This document shows, piece by piece, positions 57,470 to 64,000 of a DNA stretch of 64,000 nucleotides; position 1 is the stretch's first letter; each line of letters starts with the position of its first letter. Below the pieces are notes generated by a model. It saw nothing but the letters and a program-made list of their open reading frames with translations, ran no database searches and was not told where the DNA came from. The stretch covers positions 992,001-1,056,000 of the forward strand of contig NC_016605.1 of NCBI RefSeq assembly GCF_000237995.1, read 5' to 3'. Made by a program: the position numbers and the translations under genes. The stretch is from Pediococcus claussenii ATCC BAA-344. GTDB lineage: Bacteria > Bacillota > Bacilli > Lactobacillales > Lactobacillaceae.

Positions 57470-57832
57470 TTAATCGTTTAAGACCTTCACACCCTGAACA
57501 AAGACATTCACAGAGTTGGCTGAAATCCCAAGAATTGATTCCAGACTAAATTTAACTTTTGATTGAACATTTTTTGAAATTTCCGAAATTTTTGTTCCGA
57601 ATCCAACAATGATATAAACATCGATTGCAACACCGTTATCCTGCTGTCGAACAACCACTCCACGCGAATAATTTTCTTTTCGCAAAATTTCGTTTAAATT
57701 GTCTCGAATTTGGTTCTTGCTGGCCATACCAACAACCCCGTAGTTATCGGTAGCTGCACTGCCAACTACTGTAGCGATCACATCATTTGAAACGTCAATT
57801 GTTCCGTTTTTTGTTTTAATCTTAACAGCCAT
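57470..57832 (-). CDS. Asp23/Gls24 family protein (YloU-like)
   Basis: A 120-residue protein from ATG 57832 (GGGAGG upstream), with the family core GTIDVSNDVIATVVGSAATD and VAIDVYIIVGFGTKISEISKNVQ. A longer frame into the upstream region adds only an implausible N-terminus. It forms a unit with fakA (27-bp gap), suggesting a role linked to envelope or lipid metabolism, though the biochemical function of the family is not established. Confidence 0.93.
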   Translation of the reverse strand: MAVKIKTKNGTIDVSNDVIATVVGSAATDNYGVVGMASKNQIRDNLNEILRKENYSRGVVVRQQDNGVAIDVYIIVGFGTKISEISKNVQSKVKFSLESILGISANSVNVFVQGVKVLND

Positions 57833-58015
57833 TAAAAAACCTCCCTTATTCAAGTACACCAATGATATTTTACCATATCTCAAACACTCAAAAAATACAA
57901 TATTACCGTTCGCTAATTTTTATGAATACCATTATATCAATAATTCATTAAAAAGTTTCACGTTACATATGTGTAAAATTCGTAACTATGTTAAAATTGG
58001 GTGTCAAGGTAATTT

Positions 58016-58068
58016 ACTTGAAAGATTTATCTTGCATTAAATCAAGCAATATGATAAATTATTTAAGT
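58016..58068 (+). promoter_or_regulatory. Stem-loop upstream of rpmB
   Basis: ATTTATC pairs with GATAAAT, an inner TTGC with GCAA, and the outer ACTT with AAGT. It lies 52 bp before the rpmB start. It may be a leader structure, or overlap the promoter; neither is demonstrated. Confidence 0.3.
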
Positions 58069-58119
58069 GATTGAAAAAGATTCTATGTAAAATTAGAAGT
58101 GACAAAGGAGGATTTCAGC

Positions 58120-58305
58120 ATGGCAAAAGATTTTCTTACAGGAAGCCGTACCCACTTTGGTAACACTCGTTCACATGCGTTGAACCACAGTCGCCGAAGC
58201 TGGAAACCAAACTTACAAAAGGTGCGCATCCTTGTTGATGGCAAGCCAAAACGTGTTTGGGTATCAGCCCGAGCACTTAAATCGGGTAAGATTGAACGTG
58301 CATAA
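58120..58305 (+). CDS. rpmB: 50S ribosomal protein L28
   Basis: A 61-residue large-subunit protein from ATG 58120, with AAGGAGG 8 nt upstream. [21 protein letters not shown] and [20 protein letters not shown] are diagnostic. No zinc-binding cysteines are seen, so this is the zinc-independent form. It is transcribed alone, divergent from asp23-fakA. Confidence 0.97.
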   Translation: MAKDFLTGSRTHFGNTRSHALNHSRRSWKPNLQKVRILVDGKPKRVWVSARALKSGKIERA

Positions 58306-58357
58306 TATAAATAAAAAGAAGCGATCAATTGATTGCTTCTTTTTATTTATATTATGC
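58300..58357. terminator. 58-bp near-perfect palindromic terminator of rpmB
   Basis: Arms of about 29 bp from GCATAATATAAATAAAAAGA to its mirror, with one G-T mismatch near the centre. It includes the last bases and stop codon of rpmB and serves the convergent thiN as well. Confidence 0.92.
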
Positions 58358-58395
58358 TATTTAGAGTGACGTAAAAATCAATTTTTAGTTTTATC

Positions 58396-59052
58396 TCAAA
58401 CCTTTGGTAGATCCCTACTTTGAATAGCAGCCACGATTCCACTTGCAAAGTTAAAATGGGCCTCATTACCAATAAATTCATTACTACCAAAGGCGCGTGG
58501 GTAAGTACATGAATAATTATCGAGTGTATATTTTTCGTCAATCAAGTTTAAATCTGTCACCCCTGTTAGTAAAACAAATCCCAAATATTTATAACCCATT
58601 TGTTTTCTAATAACATGATTTCCGGCATGGTAGAATGTAATCAAATTTTGTCGATCTATTAAAGTAATCTTTTCAATTAAATCCTTGAACCTAGGCTGCA
58701 AAACAGCAAATATATTCGACAGCAAATGATCCATTCTACCGCCTGTGGCACCATATACTACAACTTCTTCCGCATCCAAAAATTCTTCTTGGACTAGTTT
58801 CAAAGCCAATTCAGTATCAGTATCGTCTTTATGCTCATTTACCCGTAATACTTTTTGAGAATGTTCTTGAACCAATTGAAAGTCTTCTTCGTCAATCGAA
58901 TCAAAATCACCCAAAGAAAGCGCAGGACTGATACCAGCCTTAACCAATCGCAGACTTCCTCGATCAACACCAATCCAAATGCCAGTGACAGTTTCCCAAT
59001 CAACTGGAATTTGATCAGTAGGCCCTCCAATTAAAATATTGACCCTTGCCAT
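58396..59052 (-). CDS. thiN: Thiamine diphosphokinase
   Basis: Converts thiamine to thiamine diphosphate with ATP. The 218-residue protein has GIWIGVDRGSLRLVKAGISPALSLGDFDSID (read in parts) near residue 26, the DDTDTELAL motif near 75, and GATGGRMDHLLSNI. These match the TPK catalytic domain and its B1-binding region. It overlaps the rpe stop codon and ends the rsmB-stp-pknB-rsgA-rpe-thiN series, a conserved Firmicute order. Confidence 0.95.
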   Translation of the reverse strand: MARVNILIGGPTDQIPVDWETVTGIWIGVDRGSLRLVKAGISPALSLGDFDSIDEEDFQLVQEHSQKVLRVNEHKDDTDTELALKLVQEEFLDAEEVVVYGATGGRMDHLLSNIFAVLQPRFKDLIEKITLIDRQNLITFYHAGNHVIRKQMGYKYLGFVLLTGVTDLNLIDEKYTLDNYSCTYPRAFGSNEFIGNEAHFNFASGIVAAIQSRDLPKV

Positions 59053-59699
59053 TATTTTGTAAGACCTTTTAATTTTTCAACTTGGGATTCTGGGTCTTTG
59101 CTGTTAAAAACGTAAGAACCAGCAACGGCAATGTCTACGCCAGCGTCATATACATCTTTCACGTTTTCCTCTGAAATTCCACCATCAATTTCAATATCAA
59201 ATTCAAGGCCCCTCGCCTGTCGAAGGTTAGATAACCTTTGAACTTTATCAATGGCCATTGGAAGGAATTTTTGACCGCCGAAACCAGGGTTAACAGACAT
59301 TACTAGCACTTGATCGACCATTGGTAATAAGTCTTCAAGGGCAGTTAATGGGGTTCCCGGATTCACTACTACTTCCGCTCTTATTCCCCCGTCCTTTATC
59401 ATTTGAATGGCTCTCGCAATATGATTAGTACTTTCAACATGAACACCAATTACCGATGCACCAGCCTCAATAAAGTCCGAAATAAATCTTTCAGGTTCAG
59501 CGACCATCATATGCACGTCTAGCTTTGTCTTTGTGTTTTTAGCGAGGTCACGAACTGTTGCAATCCCAAAACTCAGGTTTGGTACAAACTGCCCATCCAT
59601 GACATCAACATGTAGGTAATCAGCTCCACTTACTTTTTTTACGTCAGCAACTAAATTTGCTGCATCTGCACTTAATATTGAAGGTGCTACTTTTATCAT
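59052..59699 (-). CDS. rpe: Ribulose-phosphate 3-epimerase
   Basis: Interconverts ribulose-5-phosphate and xylulose-5-phosphate in the pentose phosphate/phosphoketolase route. The 215-residue TIM barrel has APSILSADAANL, HVDVMDGQFVPN (metal His and Asp), VMSVNPGFGGQKF and EIDGGISEENV. The ATG overlaps the rsgA stop by 4 bp. Confidence 0.97.
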   Translation of the reverse strand: MIKVAPSILSADAANLVADVKKVSGADYLHVDVMDGQFVPNLSFGIATVRDLAKNTKTKLDVHMMVAEPERFISDFIEAGASVIGVHVESTNHIARAIQMIKDGGIRAEVVVNPGTPLTALEDLLPMVDQVLVMSVNPGFGGQKFLPMAIDKVQRLSNLRQARGLEFDIEIDGGISEENVKDVYDAGVDIAVAGSYVFNSKDPESQVEKLKGLTK

Positions 59700-60622
59700 T
59701 TCTTTTTTCTCCTATCCTTTTTCTGATATCCTTTTTGTTTATATTCAGGTTTTTGGGCTTTAATCAACTCAATAAATTGTAAATAATTTTGATAACGACT
59801 TTCTAAAATAGTTCCATCTTCAACTCCAAGTTTTACAGCACAACCTGGTTCATTTAAATGTAAGCATTCTCTGAAACGACAATTAGGTGCTACCTTAACA
59901 AAATCCATAAAGTATTCTTTTAAATCTTCTATTTGCATTTCAAATATTGAGTAAGTTGAAAATCCAGGGGTATCTGCTACTAACCCATCGTTGATCGGTA
60001 ATAGTGACACTTTCCGTGTAGTATGTTTCCCACGGTTAAGCGCTTGCGAAACCTCACCAGTTTGTAAATTAAGATTGACATCAATATGATTTAAAAGGGT
60101 TGATTTTCCAGCACCAGTTTGTCCCATAAAAATAGTTAACTTGTTTTTGAACAGTTTTTTTAAATCATCGATCTCTGATTGTGTAAACTCTTTATTCTCA
60201 AAAAAGACCTGATAACCCATGCTCTCATAATATTGTACTGTTTTATTAAACTTTGTATATTCTGACTCAGTTAGTAAATCAGTTTTAGAAAAATAAATCA
60301 ATGCTCTAATGTTCTTCTCTTCTAAAGCAACTAATTGTCGATCAAGTAAATTAGTTGAAAAATCTGGTTCCTTAACAGCCGTCACAACTACTGCCTGATC
60401 AATATTTGCCAATGGTGGCCTGACAAGGTTATTCTTTCTTTCATGAACAGCAGTGATATAGCCCAGTTCATCCTCTTTTTTAAAATCAACAAAATCCCCC
60501 ACTACAGGAGCTAATCCTTTGCTTCTAAAATTACCTCGTGCTCTAGTACGTATAACGCGTCCGTTCGCTAAAACATCATAATATCCTGCTAAAAGTTGAA
60601 TTATTTGCCCATTCTGTTTCAT
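59696..60622 (-). CDS. rsgA: Small ribosomal subunit biogenesis GTPase RsgA
   Basis: Circularly permuted GTPase acting in late 30S maturation. The 308-residue protein has an N-terminal OB fold (about 1-70), G4-like FSKTD before G1 (GQTGAGKSTLLN near residue 170), and DTPGFS. The zinc site is CRFRECLHLNEPGC near 252. TTGGAGA precedes the ATG. Confidence 0.96.
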   Translation of the reverse strand: MKQNGQIIQLLAGYYDVLANGRVIRTRARGNFRSKGLAPVVGDFVDFKKEDELGYITAVHERKNNLVRPPLANIDQAVVVTAVKEPDFSTNLLDRQLVALEEKNIRALIYFSKTDLLTESEYTKFNKTVQYYESMGYQVFFENKEFTQSEIDDLKKLFKNKLTIFMGQTGAGKSTLLNHIDVNLNLQTGEVSQALNRGKHTTRKVSLLPINDGLVADTPGFSTYSIFEMQIEDLKEYFMDFVKVAPNCRFRECLHLNEPGCAVKLGVEDGTILESRYQNYLQFIELIKAQKPEYKQKGYQKKDRRKKK

Positions 60623-60633
60623 AGATTCTCCAA

Positions 60634-62145
60634 TTATCTTGCTGTTGTGAAAGTGATTGTAGTTACCCGTGGCACAACAACTTGTCCTGCAACAACACTC
60701 TGTGAAATTATTCTACCATTGTCAAATTTAGTTGTTTCAATCTGATGCTCTTTAATGGTGAATCCTTTTTTCTCCAATTGCTTTTTAGTACTGCTAAAAT
60801 CACCACCAACATAATTATCGGTATCAAAACTATTGGGTCCAATACTGACCTCTAAATTAACCTTAATGCCTTGCTGAACCGATTTTCCAGCAGTAGGTAA
60901 AGTCGCAATTACGGACCCATAATTTATCTTATTACTGGCCGACTTTGTAACTTTCCCAATCCCAAGTTGGCTTTTAGAAAGCTTAACCGTCGCCGCATTT
61001 TGTGTCATTCCCGTTAGGCCCGGCACATTTACCATCCTAGGCGAACTGAGTTTAAAAGCTATTAAAATACTGCCAATAAAGGCTACCATTACTAAGAATG
61101 TAAATAATGCTCGCCTTCTAATTGGATGGCGATGTTTCGGACGATGACTTTCTTTTTGTGGTACGTTTTTCGGATAGTTAACCTTATTATTGGTGGAGTA
61201 TCGAATTTTGGCGTCTCCACTTTCGGGAGTGAAAGTATTTAATTTTTGATCAATTTCTGCCTGATCTAAAACAATGGTCTCTTCATTTTGTTCACCTGCA
61301 ACAAAACGATCTTCTGACGCACGCTCTGGATTCAGAGTCGAATCCAAATCCTCTGACATTTCCTGAATATTCGAATATCGATCCATTTGGTTTTTGGCAG
61401 TCGCCTTTAAAACAACATTTTCTAAAGGTTGTGGAATTCTATCATCGTAACTCCTAACAAAGGGTACCTGATCTTGATAATGCTTAATAGCAATTGATAC
61501 AGCACTTTCTCCCTCAAAAGGCACTTTGCCAGTTAGCATCTCAAACAAAATGATACCAAGTGAATAAATATCTGATTGTTGGGTTGCAACATGTCCTCGA
61601 ACCTGTTCAGGTGATAAGTACTGCACCGATCCGATTACCGAGTTTGTCTTTGTGAAGGAACTATCTTCATTGGCTAAAGCAATTCCAAAATCCGTTATTT
61701 TAGCATTACCATTCTTATCAATCAAAATATTTTGTGGCTTTAAATCACGGTGAATAATTCCGTGCAAATGTGCTGTTTCAACACCATTTAAAATTTGTTT
61801 CATTATTTTAATAATCTGTTTAAAATCTAACGGAAAGTTATCATGGATATATTGTTTTAAATTTTCTCCGTCAACATATTCCATAACTAAATAATTTAAG
61901 CCATGATCTTCACCAATGTCATAAACCCCAACAATATTAGGGTGAACTAATTCTGTTGTTGCTAATGCCTCCCGCTGAAACCGGCGAAGCGCTGATTCGT
62001 CATCTTGCATATCAATTCTAATTAACTTAACAGCAACATCCCTATCAAGAATTAGGTCGTGAGCAAGATAAACATTGGCCATTCCACCCTCACCAAGGGA
62101 CCGAATAACCTTATATCGTCCATTTAAAGTTTGATTAGGAGTCAT
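60634..62145 (-). CDS. pknB: Membrane Ser/Thr protein kinase with PASTA repeats (PknB/PrkC type)
   Basis: Senses peptidoglycan fragments or lipid II and phosphorylates division and wall targets. The 503-residue protein has a kinase domain (about 8-270) with the P-loop LGEGGMANVYLA, Lys in VAVKLI, the catalytic loop IHRDLKPQNILID and DFGIA. A basic juxtamembrane region follows, then one helix (about 348-367). Only two PASTA-like repeats are seen outside (about 370-437 and 438-503), at the low end for the family. It overlaps stp by 4 bp. Confidence 0.95.
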   Translation of the reverse strand: MTPNQTLNGRYKVIRSLGEGGMANVYLAHDLILDRDVAVKLIRIDMQDDESALRRFQREALATTELVHPNIVGVYDIGEDHGLNYLVMEYVDGENLKQYIHDNFPLDFKQIIKIMKQILNGVETAHLHGIIHRDLKPQNILIDKNGNAKITDFGIALANEDSSFTKTNSVIGSVQYLSPEQVRGHVATQQSDIYSLGIILFEMLTGKVPFEGESAVSIAIKHYQDQVPFVRSYDDRIPQPLENVVLKATAKNQMDRYSNIQEMSEDLDSTLNPERASEDRFVAGEQNEETIVLDQAEIDQKLNTFTPESGDAKIRYSTNNKVNYPKNVPQKESHRPKHRHPIRRRALFTFLVMVAFIGSILIAFKLSSPRMVNVPGLTGMTQNAATVKLSKSQLGIGKVTKSASNKINYGSVIATLPTAGKSVQQGIKVNLEVSIGPNSFDTDNYVGGDFSSTKKQLEKKGFTIKEHQIETTKFDNGRIISQSVVAGQVVVPRVTTITFTTAR

Positions 62146-62888
62146 TTTGATTCCTCCTGATCGATTTTCACAATCAATGCAGTAATGTTATCAGGGCCCC
62201 CTGCATTATTAGCCATTTCAATCAATTGGTTGCATTTTTCTTCAAGACTAACCGTACTTTGCAAAATAATACTAATAGCATCGTTACTAACCTGGTTGGT
62301 CAGTCCATCGGTACATAATAAATATTGGTCATCAACGTGAATCACGAGTTCCTTTGTGTCAATTTGAACATTGTCATCCACACCAAGCGATCTTGTTATG
62401 TAATTTTTTTGAGGATGAAATTTTGCCTCTTCATTTGTTATTTCGCCCTTTTCAACTAATTCATTCACTAATGAATGATCTGTGGATAATTGTTGTAAAT
62501 TACCATCAGCAGAATAAAGGTAGCAGCGACTATCGCCCAAATTCGTAATAATCACCTGATGATCGACAAACAAAGCAACCACAATCGTAGTTCCCATCCC
62601 ATTTAGATCCTGAAATTGTTTTGCTGCGGCTAAAATTTTAGTATTTTCAGCTGAAATTTGTCTTCTCAACCAATTAACTCCATTTTTAGTCGAGCTAACG
62701 GTAGATTCTTCAAATAAAACACCAATATGTGAAACGGCCATTTCAGAGGCTACATCACCTCCACGATGACCCCCAACACCGTCTGCGACAATAGAGAGAA
62801 CCGCTCCCTTTTTATTTTTAAAGATCCCAACAAAGTCTTGATTATTAGCTCGTTTACTACCACGATCTGACAAATAAGCATAATTCAT
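62142..62888 (-). CDS. stp: PP2C-type protein serine/threonine phosphatase
   Basis: Reverses phosphorylation by the neighbouring kinase. The 248-residue protein has RGSKRANNQDFVG at the start, the metal motif VADGVGGHRGGDVASEMA near residue 35, TNLGDSRCYLY, LLCTDGLTN and the closing GGPDNITALIV. All metal aspartates are present. It follows rsmB by 5 bp and overlaps pknB. Confidence 0.96.
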   Translation of the reverse strand: MNYAYLSDRGSKRANNQDFVGIFKNKKGAVLSIVADGVGGHRGGDVASEMAVSHIGVLFEESTVSSTKNGVNWLRRQISAENTKILAAAKQFQDLNGMGTTIVVALFVDHQVIITNLGDSRCYLYSADGNLQQLSTDHSLVNELVEKGEITNEEAKFHPQKNYITRSLGVDDNVQIDTKELVIHVDDQYLLCTDGLTNQVSNDAISIILQSTVSLEEKCNQLIEMANNAGGPDNITALIVKIDQEESK

Positions 62889-62893
62889 TGGTA

Positions 62894-64000
62894 TTACCTC
62901 ACTCTTTTCAAATTAGCAATGAAGAAGCCATCAGAGCCGAAATCATCTGGGAAAATATTTAATGTATCTAATTCCCGGTCATCTTTCAAGGATTTGTCGG
63001 TTTTAACCTTTACCAATTCAAAATTTGAATGTTTTTCTAAAAACTCCTTAACCGTTCCCTGATTCTCCATGTCTAACATTGTACAGGTACTATAGGTTAA
63101 GATACCATCAATTTTTAATTTTTCAGCAATTGCATCAAGAATGGACAACTGAATTTTATGTAACGTCATCGGATCTAGGTTATCTTTTACATATCTAATC
63201 TCCGGCTTTCTTCTCAAGAGGCCGATTCCCGAACATGGTGCATCCACCAGTATACGATCAAATGTATTATTATCATATTGATCATCAACTATAGATGCAT
63301 CTTGTTTTTCGACCTCAATTCGATCACTAAGCTGCATTCGTCTTGCATTCTTTTTGATCAGATCTAATCGATGGTCATGTATATCCCATGCTACTACTTT
63401 ACCATTTTGACCAACATATTCGGCAATTTGTGTTGTTTTACCACCAGGGGCAGCACATGCATCGAGTACCTTCATACCATCTTTAACATCCATTACCTCA
63501 GCAACTAGCATTGCTGATTCATCCTGTGCAATGATATCTCCCTTTTGGAATAACTCTGATCTAGAGAGCGAGTAAGGTACTCTCTCTAAAATCAACCCTT
63601 CCGATCCCACTTGGCTACGCTCAACACTAAATCCTTCTTTTTCTAAACCTTTTGTCACTTTTTCAGTTGTTGAAAGCACTGTGTTAACTCTGATTGATAA
63701 CTTAGAAGGTGTATTGATACTTTTTAGAATTGAGACAGTTTTTTTCTGCCCTAATTCGTTTATTAGTTGTTTGATAATCCATTTCTTTACACTGTATTCA
63801 ACAGATAACCGTTCAATTGGATCACTAACAGCAGCAACATTAGGAATGCCCTGTCGCTCAATAGACCTTAAGACTCCAGTTACCATTCGTCGAATACCGT
63901 CATGTCCTCTTTTTTTTGCAATCTCTGTCGATTCATTCAAAATTGCAAATTCAGGAATTCGGTCAAGATATTTCATTTGATAGACAGCTGTTCTTAAAAG
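62894..64000 (-). CDS. rsmB: 16S rRNA (cytosine-967 C5)-methyltransferase RsmB, 5' end outside window
   Basis: NSUN-family methyltransferase. The frame stays open to the right edge: eight codons lie upstream of an internal ATG at 63976 (LLRTAVYQ then MKYLDRIPEFAILNE), so this ATG is not the start. The visible part has the end of the NusB-like RNA-binding domain and VLDACAAPGGKTTQIAEY. The catalytic cysteines are in DAPCSGIGLL and YSTCTMLDMENQ. It heads the stp-pknB-rsgA-rpe-thiN series. Confidence 0.95.
   Translation of the reverse strand, partial: LLRTAVYQMKYLDRIPEFAILNESTEIAKKRGHDGIRRMVTGVLRSIERQGIPNVAAVSDPIERLSVEYSVKKWIIKQLINELGQKKTVSILKSINTPSKLSIRVNTVLSTTEKVTKGLEKEGFSVERSQVGSEGLILERVPYSLSRSELFQKGDIIAQDESAMLVAEVMDVKDGMKVLDACAAPGGKTTQIAEYVGQNGKVVAWDIHDHRLDLIKKNARRMQLSDRIEVEKQDASIVDDQYDNNTFDRILVDAPCSGIGLLRRKPEIRYVKDNLDPMTLHKIQLSILDAIAEKLKIDGILTYSTCTMLDMENQGTVKEFLEKHSNFELVKVKTDKSLKDDRELDTLNIFPDDFGSDGFFIANLKRVR

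Overview
The window looks like a contiguous piece of the chromosome of a low-GC member of the Lactobacillaceae. Evidence seen: AT-rich housekeeping genes with strong AGGAGG ribosome-binding sites, the mevalonate route to isoprenoids (mvaS plus a mvk-mvaD-pmk-fni cluster), D-lactate dehydrogenase, a C69 dipeptidase, Gram-positive proteins (GpsB, RecU, YneF, Asp23, YlxM, FakA) and a type B RNase P RNA. The genus cannot be fixed from the sequence alone. I see no insertion sequence, prophage, CRISPR array, tRNA or rRNA.

Layout. 1-5940 (minus): rpsB-tsf, then pyrH-frr-uppS-cdsA-rseP (rseP runs off the left edge), covering translation, UMP kinase, undecaprenyl-PP and CDP-diacylglycerol synthesis. 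5939-10094: ldhD, a GIY-YIG protein, trmN6, plsC, yneF, a YnzC-type protein and lexA with its own SOS box. 10238-14376: two poorly characterised small genes, mvaS and an ABC exporter. 14553-18655 (minus): pyrR followed by carA-like and carB-like genes. 18803-25966 (minus): rluD, lspA, fhs, an EbsA-like protein, an FAD oxidoreductase, a THUMP methyltransferase, rnpB, gpsB and ypsA. 26079-28909 (plus): recU-ponA. 28967-34378 (minus): dinG, a YpmB-like protein, asnS and dnaD. 34494-38551 (plus): the mevalonate cluster. 38663-42778: rsmF, a Cof phosphatase, a tautomerase and a C69 dipeptidase. 42930-53582 (minus): rplS, trmD, rimM, rpsP, ffh, ylxM, ftsY, smc, rnc, acpP and plsX. 53594-57832 (minus): recG, fakA and asp23, facing rpmB on the plus strand. 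58396-64000 (minus): rsmB (cut by the right edge), stp, pknB, rsgA, rpe and thiN.

The standout observation is the pyrR-carA-carB unit. Both carbamoyl-phosphate-synthetase-like subunits are intact reading frames, yet they have lost the residues needed for chemistry. CarA has Gly, Phe and Asp where the Cys-His-Glu glutaminase triad should be. CarB is 819 residues instead of about 1060. Its first ATP-grasp domain lacks the glycine loop and metal/phosphate ligands, the core of the second ATP-grasp domain is deleted, and the C-terminal allosteric domain is missing. The pair sits directly behind pyrR, whose leader holds a terminator hairpin. This looks like a paired pseudoenzyme kept as a complex, possibly with a regulatory or sensing role linked to pyrimidine control. 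The function is inference.

Other non-coding structure includes an rpsB leader, an rplS leader, a 28-bp inverted repeat over the recU -10 region, a roughly 103-bp imperfect palindrome between two convergent genes, a group of minus-strand hairpins sharing a CAAAAC/GTTTTG core, and very long symmetrical terminators between convergent genes. Motif comparisons were made from memory of the families, without alignments or database searches.
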